This document shows, piece by piece, positions 38,523-50,800 of a stretch of 64,000 nucleotides of DNA. Made by a program: the position numbers and the translations under genes. How positions within the stretch are numbered: the stretch's first letter is position 1; every line of letters starts with the position of its first letter. The notes beneath the pieces are model-generated. The model was not told the origin of the DNA and ran no database searches. It was given only the letters and a program-made list of their open reading frames with translations. Origin of the DNA: Ampullaceana balthica (Eukaryota > Mollusca > Gastropoda > Lymnaeidae); the NCBI GenBank assembly GCA_944989445.1, contig CALYLW010001376.1:62001-126000 (forward strand), read 5' to 3'.

Positions 38523-40914
38523 ACTAAACCCTGCTCCAATTTTTTTTTCCCAAGCTTTTTGGCTATTGTTGAAACAACTCTTGTAACTTTAATGTGAAAT
38601 AGGAATATTTAAGTGCTACTTAATAATTTAATATGATCTGCACATGAGCATTCCAGACGTGAACAATACATAAAGACAAACATTTTGGGCTACTGCCTCA
38701 AGTAAATTTACAGAATATCAAGAACACACTTTGGGGAAATAAATATTTCAATTTATTTCATATTTATTATTACATATTGCGTGTGGAATGAAGACACTAA
38801 CACTAATACATTTTTTTTTATAACAACACAGTGTAGCACATTAGAGTAGTAGCAAGTCATAACTATATACAGAAATTGATAAGACGAAAGATTTAATGAA
38901 TCCCTTTAGAAAGTATATTTAGCTATATATATATATATATCACAAAATCATCTACTTTGATATAATAATTATAATTTGATGACCGATTGACCCATACAAA
39001 CTTTTTGGATAGGGTAATTATAAATTTTTTTTTATATTCTTACAAAAAGACATTTCAAATTTTAATAGATTGATGTTATCTTGTTAGAATAGTCGAAATC
39101 GTATCTGCATCGATCAAATATGGAGTCGTGAAAAATGATGGCAAGACTTTTAAGACGTGTACATTTACAATTAATATTTTTGTCAATTTTATGCTTTCAA
39201 TATTTGAATTTATTATTGTCAAACCAACCAATCCCCTTGGTAATAGTTTCATTATTATCAGTCAATCCATCAGTTATTTGGTGCTACAATGTTAAGAGAA
39301 TAATAGCAGATGCTTAACATTTCTGCTCAATGGGGACAGGTTTGTGGTTTCCTCAGACATTTAACAATCCATAATGTAAAAAAACCCCAAAAAAATCCAA
39401 AATGGTTCTTTTTCCCCCCACACAAAATACGGATTAGATCTACAAATATTCTATACTGAGTGTAATGGAAAAATAATAATCTGGAAGCAGTATTTGAAAA
39501 TCTTTTTTAAAAAGAACACATCCAGTTGAACACAGTCCCAAAAGCTGGGCCAGCAACAGTAATGGGTATATTGATGGTGAATAGGATAAGTTCTCAACAA
39601 GATAGCCAACAAATTTATACTTGAACACAAATCATTTAGGAAAGAAAGCTTTCAAAGGTTTGTACTTATGTACTAAATGCATTGGTTATAATTAATTTCT
39701 AGCATATTAATATTCCGCATCTCTTGTATGCATTTTAAACCCTTTGAGACAGTGCTAGTGACCAGATTAATAAATGGAATATTAGTGCCAAGAAGATGAA
39801 GACCTCACTGTGCACACACACACACAAAAAAAGTTTGTCTATTTAGAAGTTATAATCAATTTTAAACCAGCCTAGTGAATAAATGCAACTAATTCATGCA
39901 CACGAATTTCCCAATGTCATATTAGTTGTTACATTTAGAATCAACACGTCCTACTTGCAGATTTCTTTGGTGAAATTTCTTATTGTTGAAACTTAAAACT
40001 TAGTCCTAAAATAAAAACTACAATGAGATTCAACACATAAACACTTCATAGTCCCACTGAGTGATTATAACTTCCGGAATATTTCCAGATTGCAAAATTA
40101 ATTTACAGAGATGCCTCAGACTAAAAGCTTCCTTGAAAATGAAAATGCTGAAAGCAATCAAAATTTCATGGGCAGGAAATGCGAGAAACAATCTGATTAG
40201 CTGATCAAGAGACCACCCAAACAATATAGGCCCCTGCCATGTCAAACCATTTTATTTGAAAAAAACTTTTATTTTGAACTTAAAATACATTTTATTTTTT
40301 ATCATTCTTTTTTTTTATTAATTATTCCATTAGTTTAACATGTAACAACAGCATAATTTAAGAAACAGTTTAAAAAGTACCTTTTTTCCATCTCATAAAG
40401 ATCAACAAGCGAAATGAATAATTCCATGCTGGAAAATAAAACCCATATAATTAATCTATTTCATTTTTATGGGAGCCGGGGTTTAAGTGGGGGGGGGGTT
40501 CAACCGCTGCTCGATGGGAATCATTGGGTGTATAAATTAAACATAAACTCATGTGCCACTTTGAGAACATCTGCAAGTCACTCCTCACCACAGTGTAATA
40601 TCAACCTCCAGTTATTTTGATTGCACGACCCGCAGTTCTGTCACTCAGTTTTTTGTTGCCAGTCTGAGAAAGATGTCAATAAATACATTCACTCACATAA
40701 ATATTTCATTCACAGTGATTCTCATTGTATGAACAGGTTATGGTAAGCATGTTATGTGATGACATCATCCAGAAAGATAGAAACAAGCCTTTACAGACCA
40801 CAAGACGCACAAATTTTAGTACAGAAAAATAGCGAGCATTTCTTTAAAGTTAACAAAAAAAACGTATGCTACAAAAATAAGAGTACATTGGTATAAACAC
40901 ACATTTTTTTTATA
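38523..40914. other. Intergenic spacer, no gene recognised
   Basis: AT-rich. Holds AATAAA at 38738-38743 (possible Dok polyadenylation signal), an (at)n run near 38928 and short open frames without homology. Confidence 0.45.
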
Positions 40915-41015
40915 TGTTCCATGTGTCATAAGCATTGATAGTGGTCCCACCCATGTGTCATAAGCATTGATAGTGGTCCCATTGATAGTGGTCCCATTGA
41001 TAGTGGTCCCATACA
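40915..41015. repeat. Short tandem repeat
   Basis: Two copies of catgtgtcataagcattgat + agtggtccca, then two further ttgatagtggtccca units. Confidence 0.85.
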
Positions 41016-42214
41016 TCTCTGCCATTGAATTGTAGCTAAATGTTAAAATACAATCATTACACAAAATTTTAACATTGAATATAAAGGAATTTTAACAAGT
41101 TTACATGAATATAATACATGAATGAAGAGAAACAAAAAAAAAGCTTTTCAAAATGAAATGACTGTTAAAAAACATGTTTTCAAACTTATTTGAAATGGTT
41201 GAAATCTTATTTTTTTATATTTTAAATCATTTTCAAATTTGAATATTTTGATTTATTGTTTATTCAAGCAATCGACTATTTGCCTAACAAGCCATTTACA
41301 AATATACATGGGCAATATGTTATTATGATCATGACATTATGAACATATATTTTATTATGATTTTTTTAATTAAAAAGCTAGCATTTTCAAAACAGAAAAT
41401 CCTGTTATGAGAAAATAAAATCTTGCAACCGGAAAATAATCTCCCACTGGTCAGAACATTGTACATTAAATTAACCTGTTGTAATGTGTACATTAAATTA
41501 ACCTATGTTTTAATGATGCTATGAATTTGAATATTAACAACAATGAATGACGTTCACTTCACAATAAGTGTCAGTTGTACAAAAATGCCACCTCAAAATT
41601 TCATTATGATCAAAGTAACAATGAAAATATTTTTTAAAAAGCCAGCATTGATGATCATTTTCATAAAATGGATGTGCTGTTTAAAAGAACAACAAAAAAA
41701 ATTAAGGGGGGGAGGATAAAATCTCATTGGTTGGAAAATGTTTGATATTGATTCCAAACAAAACATATAAATTTGAAGAATAGCAAAAATGAATGCAAAC
41801 TATAAGATATGATTTATGCTTGACGAAAATTAGGAAGGACAAAAATGCCTCATCTTAAAATTAAAAGGAAAACAGTGCTGCTAAAACCACTCCATTTCTA
41901 AAAAAAACTTGATACAATACAATCAACTTTAAGATAAGGGTTTAGTAGTGTCTTGTGTGACAAAGAAGTGATACCACTCTATAGCAGCAATTATACTCAC
42001 TGGTAAATTAGAACACTAGTTCCCCATTGAGTAACTTTTTAATTTTTATGTATATCTCAAATTGATTGAGTAATCAACATATTTTTAAGTTTACAAAATA
42101 GTTGAGCAGAGAAATTTTTTTTGAAATTAGCTGGAAGCATTACATTTTAACTTGTTAGGAAAACAGGAAGAGAATTCATGAACGAGGACAACTGAAGAGT
42201 CTGTGATGATGCCT
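41016..42214. other. Intergenic AT-rich spacer, nothing recognised
   Basis: No element boundaries or exons seen. Confidence 0.45.
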
Positions 42215-42385
42215 AAATTGTGAGACATAGGAGAGTTAACATCACATTACCAGATCCTAAAATGTGAGACATAAGAGAGTAAACATCACATTACCAGAGC
42301 CTAAAATGTGAGACATAAGAGAGTTAACATCACATTACCAGAGCCTAAAATGTGAGACATAAGAGAGTTAACATCACAATACCAG
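42215..42385. repeat. 44-bp tandem repeat, about 3.7 copies
   Basis: Unit aaaatgtgagacataagaga + gttaacatcacattaccaga + gcct. Confidence 0.93.
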
Positions 42386-42426
42386 AGTAAGGCCAAAATA
42401 AGAGCATCACATATACATTGAGGTTG

Positions 42427-43147
42427 TCCGTCGAAAGGGGGAGGCCTCTACGGGGCTCGGCGGATGAGTAGGGTCGTGGGGCACGGACCTGACCGCGACT
42501 CGGCGACCTGAAACCAACATCTCCCGGCAGGCAATGCCAAAGTCCGATATGTTAGGGTTAGGTGCTAGTTACATATGATTACAGTCGCTGTACGGATCTT
42601 AGACAAAGCATCTTAAATGCATTGTCGATGATGAAAACCAAAGTACCCGTTGAGGGTCGGGTAAATCCGAAGCGACCGTTTCGTCCCCCTCAATTTTACT
42701 AGCAACGCCATTGAGCGGTGCCGGTTTAGGGCCAGGAGCGCCAGCACGGATTAGCAAAAGGAACCGCGAAGAACGCAGCGGACGCCAGCTCTGAGGAAAC
42801 CTTCCAGTGGGGGTTGCACCCTAGGTAGGTCATTGATGATCCCCCGCATTGCGGCGATCCTAACCATTGAGACTCGTATGCTTTGCCGGGGTGGCGCCGA
42901 AGTGGTAGCGGGTCGTAGTAAGGCAATTCCACCCCTCCTTGTGAGGTCAACTTAGTGGGAGGCATCCTCGACTTTCTGTCTTAGATGCCCAGGTGGCCGC
43001 TTCAGAAGCGACCGCTCCGGGGGGGTTTTCCCAGCTGTCAACGTCCTTTTCTGGGGGAGGGGGCCAGATAGCTGGGAGGGTCTTCCAGGAAGACCCATGA
43101 AGAGCACTAGGCTCGGGGCTTCTGATTTTCTTCCACATGTAGGATCA
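42427..43147. mobile_element. GC-rich 721-bp insertion with 12-bp target duplication
   Basis: Flanked by exact ACATTGAGGTTG at 42415-42426 and 43148-43159. Its G+C content is far above the surrounding sequence. One end is TCCGTCGAAAGGGGGAGGCC, the other CACATGTAGGATCA. No inverted termini, no poly-A, no convincing ORF. A long target duplication suggests target-primed or staggered-cut integration, but the family is unknown to me. Confidence 0.75.
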
Positions 43148-43159
43148 ACATTGAGGTTG

Positions 43160-44702
43160 AAATCAAGCAGGAAAAAATAAAGAGGGGCCTTACGTTAAGA
43201 TCCATGAGTTTGAGCAATTCATAGACCGAGGGTAGGTCTCACTAAAAATTAGGACCACAGTTTAAGATAGAATTGGTGTGGTCCATAGAAATTGTGGTGT
43301 GGGGGAAGTACAAAATAAATTTCAAATGATCAAAAGGGACATGAATAATGGGCTTGAAACTAAATCATAAGGCACAAGATGTGAGATAATACTGACTAAA
43401 AAATTACAGCCAGCAAAAACTAACGCAATTTTAAAATTCACATATCAGATCTGTTCGAAATGTTCAAATTATGTTGAATGAATCGTGTGAATTTATTTTC
43501 CTAAATTATTTCCCCCTGGGGTTCAGTAAAGCTTTTGAATCTTAATTATAAAGTATTTTCAAAAATTTTCACACCCAGTTATTTATCAAACTTTATGAAT
43601 TTTGATATTTCAATGAGACAGACCAGTTGGCAGACTAAAGTGAGCAATATGAACTGATCACATGAGGTCAGAGGAAAAAAAAAGAAATGAACATGATGGA
43701 GCAGACAATTAGTCTAAGTTTCAAATGCACCTGTTCTGAGAAATGCATGTGGTTAGGTCCAGCAACCTGGCCATGACAAACTGGTTGGAGTTTAATTTTT
43801 TTTAAAAAGAATTAAGAACAGACTTTAAATTACAGCCATTATCTTTGTCAGCAAATAATGGGCATGAAAAATTGCACATCATTTAGAAATAGAATATGAA
43901 AAAAATATTGAAACTTTAGTACAGATTAAATTTTACAATTTACAACCTTTTGCAAAAAACAATATGTAATCTATAAAGACATTCTCTCACGTTATAGGCA
44001 TTACCTGAACTGGCGTTCATTCACCAAGAAGATATTCTTAATGACAAAAACCAAACAGATTAACACATTCACACTTGAATTACAACAGCTGGGGATGATT
44101 GCCACTCACCACTATAAGTATTCTAGGTCAAATTTAAAAATTGCCAGTATAAAAAAGGGGGGTTTGTTTCAAGCACATCAATAAAATATATACATTTTTT
44201 TTTGGTGTTATTAAATACATTTAGCTCTCTGATCTGGTGAGAACAATAGAAATGTTGGAAATTAAAGATGACAAAAACTTGCTGACTCTCTGTCTCTGTC
44301 AACATTAACCGCCAACCATTTTTGTGTGATTTATAATAAAAACAAACAGTTACAAAATGTTACAAATCTCGTCTACAGGAAATACTGAACACCATTTGAA
44401 CAATTTTAAAATACCAATAAAAAGATGACAGGCAACTAACTATGAATGAAAAAATTACCGTCATGCCATTTCATAAAATAATTCTATTGAGCACTTGATG
44501 TATTTTTTTTTGCGTAAATATATTGGCTGAAACACCACATTTAAACCAGTCTCACTGGTTATTTCCTCAAAATACATATACAAACATTGAAGACGACGCG
44601 ATTTCAAAATCACCAGATTGTTCTAAATTTGTGTGGTTTTTACGTTTTTTTTTATATTTTTAAATAATTTTAAAATGCAAGTTATTTATTTGGTCGTCAT
44701 TG
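43160..44702. other. Cyclin E 3' flank, AT-rich
   Basis: No exon recognised. May include a long 3' UTR of cyclin E on the minus strand. Confidence 0.4.
44685..44690 (-). promoter_or_regulatory. Candidate polyadenylation signal of cyclin E
   Basis: AATAAA on the minus strand, 12 nt after the stop. Unusually close; other AATAAA-like sites lie further downstream, so actual use is uncertain. Confidence 0.25.
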
Positions 44703-44855
44703 CTAACTCCCGCCCCGTTCCTCGTCTATGAACTCGTCCACAGACTCTGCCTTACTGCTGGGAGTCAGTAGTGACACTAGCTGAGCTGAGAGATCAAGTG
44801 ACATGTGAGACTCTTCTTTCTCTTTGTTAGCAGCTTGGTGGGCAGCAGCACGATC
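44703..44855 (-). CDS. CCNE: Cyclin E terminal exon with degron-like LLTP
   Basis: Acceptor tttattcag|GATCGT. Reads [16 protein letters not shown], then [20 protein letters not shown] and stop TAG at 44705-44703. LLTP (Thr codon at 44765-44763) is the position of the phospho-degron recognised by Fbw7 in vertebrate cyclin E. Confidence 0.93.
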   Translation of the reverse strand, partial: DRAAAHQAANKEKEESHMSLDLSAQLVSLLTPSSKAESVDEFIDEERGGS

Positions 44856-47800
44856 CTGAATAAACCAACAATTGTCACTTTACCGAAAAACTCATTTTCA
44901 GAAACAAAAGTTTAAAACTTTCTTGTTAACTTAAAATGGAAGATTTTTTTTAACCAAAAGTGTTAACATAAATCAAAGCAGAACTCAAATAGGAAATCTG
45001 TATAATAATTTTTTAAAAGACTTCCGAGAAAGCCAACACTCACCAGCAGAGCCATGTCAACATTGTGCGTCTGTATGTTGTGGCAATCTTCCATGTTGAT
45101 ATTTTGAAAGAATTTGATGGGAGACTGGCCAACTTCTAGAATGGCCTTGGCAAAGGGGGCCATCCACTTGACGCAAGGGTACAGGTCCGCCCAATTAAAT
45201 CCTAAAGTTGATGTTTTAAAAAAAAACGTGAAAGGTTGTTTTTTATTTTTCATTTATAAAGTGTAAATAATCCAATTTCACTGAAAGTATTATGATTGTG
45301 TAAAAGAATAAACACCCAAAGAAAAAATAAATAAATATATATATATAAATTACAAAGCGAACAAACAAACAAAATTTTTTTAAAAATGAAATGATGCAAG
45401 TTTGTTGAAAAAGTAACTAAGATTCTAGAATGAATTATTGTTCCGATTGTTTTGTCAGAAAAGACACTGAATACATTCCCCTAAATAAATTCTTGGGCTA
45501 TTACTTACCCGACACTTCCATCACCAGCTTCTCATTTGTGTGGTAATAAAGAGCAGACGCGGCTATGATGCTGTAGCGGAACTGAAGGGACCCAACATCC
45601 ATGAGGCTCAGATCACACAACTGGAAGGAGTGGACAAAAATTTCTAACATGTCATCTGACAAGATACCCACAAAACTGGAACACACACAACAATCTTAAC
45701 AAACCCAAGTGAAGGGATTCTTAATCCTTTATGCAGTAGCACACACTCTTGATGTCGACATCTCCAGCACCCAAATAACCTTTAATTTCTGGGATTTCAC
45801 TCACCCACTGAAATAGCCCAGCATTACACCCTAATACACATTGGAATGACTTTTGAGGACTCACTCTTGATATCTGGATGTACGCGTGTGTAGAGAACTG
45901 CGGAAAGACGAAGCCCAGCTCCTGGTCCGTGATGTGGTCCATGTTAGCCACCTGAAGGTACACTCCCAGCCAAGCGTTGGTCGTCATGGGCGACAGGTTC
46001 CACTTTAAACCCTGTCAAACAGCAATTGGTAATTATTAAAATGAACATTATGACTTTTCAGTCAACCTAAAACATAAGGCATTAATAATGTAAATCTGTC
46101 TGGTTTTATGTCTACAGACGCTCCATAACAAAAGATAATTGCTGCATAAATAATGTAAATCTGCCTGGTTTTATTTCTACAGATGCTCCTATACAGAAGA
46201 TTATTGTGTCCACAGACCATGCCGATCTGTTTGGCAAGTGACGCACTTGTTCACAGGCCACGACTGAGGGTTCAGCACTATTCCCGACCGCCTTTGTTTC
46301 CCTAACTAGTGTCAGGTACCCATTAGGAGCTGGGTTGACTCGGGACACCCTTTGCCCCAGGAACAAATTCCTGACTTCATGGAGATTCGAACCCATGACC
46401 ATAGGTATGCCAGCCGAGAGAGCGCATGCCACTCAACTGTGCCCCAAAACAAATTTCAAGCCGTCTGAACAAAACTTACTTTAACTATGATCATTTCTTG
46501 TCTGATGATATCCTGTTCTGAACAAGCAGAGTCTGTCACGTACGCAAATTCTGTCACTTTAGGTGGGTAGATTTCCTAAAGAAATGAAAAAAATAATAAG
46601 TCTTAATGCAACAACGAAGACATTTCATCAGATCCAGGAAAAATTTACAAGCATGTATCATTGTATGCTCCACTAGCTACTGGCGCACTGTACTTCTTTC
46701 TAACACTTAAGTACCAACCTCCAGCTTTGCCGCCACAAAAAGGGCTGAGATTCCTAGGAGCTGGAGTTGTGTTTTGGGAACGTCCTTGGTGACACTGAGA
46801 TATCTGTCTATGAAGTCAAGGGCCAATGTGAAGGTTTCTTTGTGTAACCGGTACACCTCACAGACCTGACGGACAAAAATAAAATATTATGGCATCAGTT
46901 AAAATTTGTATATTTAAGACCAATTGTGACACCACCTTTTCACTAATTTCAAACTTTCTTTACAAGTAAGTTAGTCTCTACAAAATGACGAAACCAATAT
47001 AATTTCAATGAATACAATTTTCAACAGTTTTTAAACAGGTTATATATATATATATATATAATTTATTTATTTTTTTAGTGTCCCATAACCTTGTGGTCGT
47101 AGGGGGTTCTAAAGTTTCATTAGAACTTTCTCTGGGCTTGGTAGACCTTGGCGGCGCCCATCTCCTCTCCAAGTCAGCGGAGGACTTTTTAGCAATTGTC
47201 ATTTCATCAACATTTTTACTGTGGCTTTAACGTGGGCTAGATCCCACGCCCCTCAGCTTGTGAGGCGAGCGCACTATTGATTTCGCTATCTCATCGCCGT
47301 ATTTAAATCTACATTAGAATAAATGACAAACCTCTGATAACCAGTCTAGTAAAATAGATCGCATTCTGGGTTGGAGTTCCGGGTGGTTGTCAAACATCGC
47401 AGGGTCTCTCTGGAAATTCAACTCTTTTTTTATCATATTCTTCCACACTTCCTGTGAGTCGGCCCAGCTGTTGATAAGGAAAAATATGAAGTTAAAGTTG
47501 AATTTGAAGTTTATCTCCTCAAAATAATCACGTCAGTTGGAATAATTTAATCTTTGAAACAATTTTTTTTTATTTTAGAGAAGTCAGACAGACGACTTAC
47601 TTGAAAGCTGGTAATGGTGATCGCACGGAGGTGGGGGAGGTGGTGAAAACATTTTGAAACCGGAGCTGAAAGTCGAGGGACCGAAAGTTGTGAAAACTGT
47701 TTCCAGGTCCGCTGTGGTCACCGTCAACTTCATCCTCCCCACCACCACCAGATGTCGCTTCTAAAGCCGATGAGATCCAGTGATTCTTTAGAACAAAATG

Positions 47801-50800
47801 TAAGATATTTGTTAGCCATCTAATATAATATAATAATAACCCCCTTTCCAGTCCATGACGGACTATGGCGCAAGTGAAGTAGCATTCACAAGTTTTATAT
47901 AGCCACCATTAACGAGCAAGGGATTGTGTGGCTAGCACAATGCCCTGGGAGCCTTGCCAGTACCGAGAATGGAAGCCGTGACTCTCTTCCGTCTCAGTTC
48001 GGCAGTCCAGCGCGCTAATGCTAGACCACCACTATATGGGGGATTAAAACTTAAATATTGTATAAGATATGTTGATAAGACAGAAGAATTACAAGGGTGT
48101 TTCAGCTAAATGTCCCTTAGCAGACAATGACAAAACAAAAAGCTAATTATTTTTTTTTAAATTGAACATTATGTATATCCAGATAAAGCTGTAGCTATTT
48201 CAGTCTCAAAAATCTGAACATTTAAAACCAAATAAAAGTACTGTTAGATTCGGTGTGGTAGCAAAAATGTAAAAGATGGTTGGGATAGAAATTTTAGGAT
48301 GTGATGCATACACAAAGGCCATATGCAAATATTACTCAATTTAAATAAACTAGCCTATCTCAGCTGGCAAAGACAAGGCGTCAAACTTTCTTTTCCCCAA
48401 CCCTCTTACAAGAAATGTTTGCATCACCTGTGTTTAAGTAATCCTCAAACAACTGGCTTGTCTCTTGTCTTATCTATACAGACGCTCTTTCTATACACAA
48501 GATTAATGCGTCCACAGACCATGCTGGTCTGTTGGCAAGTGATGCAGCGTTCACAGGCCTCGGCTATAAGGGTTCCACGCATTACCCAGCCGCCTTTATT
48601 TTCCCTAACTGTGCCCCACTGAGTGGTATCTAACCATGTAAACACATTGTTTTGAATTTAATCGAGGCTACAATTTTCTGAAAAAAAAACCTTAATGGTA
48701 AAATGCTTCCAAATCTGTGGACGCTATTACTGAAGCTCTAATACTACTGTTGACTGTGGGATATTTCAGTTAAAGGGGGCGGGGTGGTCGAGTGGCAGCG
48801 CGCTCGACTGGCGAACCGATGGTCACGGGTTCGAATCCCGGGGCCTAGAGCGTCCCTGAGTCACCCAGCTCCGAATGGGTACCTAACACTAGTTAGGCGG
48901 CTGGGTGATGCGTGGAACCCACAAAGCCGTGGCCTGTGAACGCTGCATCACTAGCCAACAGATCATCTGTCATGGTCTGTGGACGCAATTATCTTCTGCA
49001 TGAAAGGAGCGTCTGTATAGATAAGACAAGATAAGACGAAGTTAAGAGTAGGTCATACTCATACAAATAGCCTACAACTCATGACGTCACGGCTGATGAA
49101 ATCTTCGACTGAATTTTTTTTTAATTAAAACCAAAGAAAGCTCTAATCTCAAGGGAAACCTGCCTCAAAGTAAGATTGTTCAAATTTCCCCGGAGACCAG
49201 CAATAAGCGGGACAAGAATCGTCACTATCGCTGTAGTCGTCGTCGTCATCAGAGGCCAGAGCACATCTTCTGACACCCTCATCATTCCCATGGTCATCAT
49301 CATCACTGTCTGAGACAACGATAGGCCTCTTTACACTTTCACAAACGTTGTCGTCATCCCCGACGACGGACACCCTGGAAGGTGTGCTGCCAGTTTCGTC
49401 GACATCGCTCTCCGGGGCTGGAGGAGCACCTCTGTTCATGCGGCTGAACGTTTTCTTCATCTCTTTTAGCAGGCCAACAGGAAAAGTTCAAGTCCATCCA
49501 ATAAATGTTTTATCATGGTGTAACCGGGCGGAGCCAAGAAAAACTCTCCAGCAATGTCCGAGTTTTTAAAGCTTTCAGAAAAATCCGGACAGAAAATTCA
49601 CACTTCTGAACTGATTTTTTAAAAAAATTAATGCTGAAGGTTTTTTTCCATAAATCGGTAGTTCATTAAATGATCGACATCCTAGAGTCTACAGTCGAGC
49701 CAATTGGTACTTGAGAGTCAGCTGTGACAATCCTATACAGCACGCACGTCTCACACCGACAGAGTGAAGTCAGACTAAGACAGGGCGTGTATGTAATCCA
49801 GGACGTGCCAATATTTCAGACACGAAACGCCAACTGAGTAGAGGCTGGTTCTCCCTGGCCCCGGTCGTTAACACCGAATGACCACCACAAATTCCCGCCA
49901 GTGGAACACCGTTCACCGTGGTCAGTGTGTTCAACGGGCGCAGAGCCGCCCCCCCCCCAAAACCACACACACCTCGACCCTAACGATGTGATGAGGTGAG
50001 ACTATTTAGGGTTAATGTTTACACCAAACAACCCATACAAAAACTCCCACGTCTGCAATTACCTCCCTTCATACACAATACCAGCACACGTGTAGGTTAG
50101 CACACGGCACTTTGGGCAAGAACAAGCGAACATTTTGGTGAAAGCGCTCCAACAGGAATGGCGTCAATGTAATCAAATTATATTTCCAAAATTGACCCTG
50201 TTCCTAACACTTAACGAACATTCTGAATTGGTGCACCACAGAAGATATTTCGCAACCGCACTTCGAACATTTTTTTTTACAGCACCAACGGCCATACATA
50301 CAATAATTAAATATTTAAAAAATGTTTTTTTTAAAAGTACACGCTTTTAACATAATTGACATAATCACTACTTTTAGTTATGTCTCATATATAAGGGATA
50401 TATAGTCAAAAACTTTGTTTTTACAGCTATTTTTTAAAACTTATAATAAAAACTCTTAAAAATTCACGTCTGAAGCCCACATCTTTTTTACCACTATTTT
50501 TTGTTATACCAAACACCTCATAAGCGCCCGCCCAACATTTTATACCACGGTGTTATGTTCACGTGGTGAACTCATGGATGTCAACAAAGCAGACGGGTAC
50601 CGATGCTTATATATAGACTATAGATAAACTAAAAATGCAATAATTTCAATACGTGGTACATTCGATCGATCTGAAATTTTTATACAATGCATCGTCATCC
50701 AAGATCTATCTGTGGTAAAAATTTTAGATCTCTATGACCATCAGAAGTGGTATAATTTTACGTTTCAAGTTTTGAAGGAAGGATGGATACAACATACAAA

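Noticed and set aside
42726..43138. Two minus-strand ORFs of 63 and 79 codons in the GC-rich insertion
   Set aside because: Frames overlap each other and show no domain; they may be by-products of high G+C and fewer stops.
45621..45686. Upstream extension of cyclin E exon J ([18 protein letters not shown])
   Set aside because: The frame is open, but a strong acceptor at 45621-45622 gives the exact family spacing; the extension would insert 18 residues into a conserved helix.
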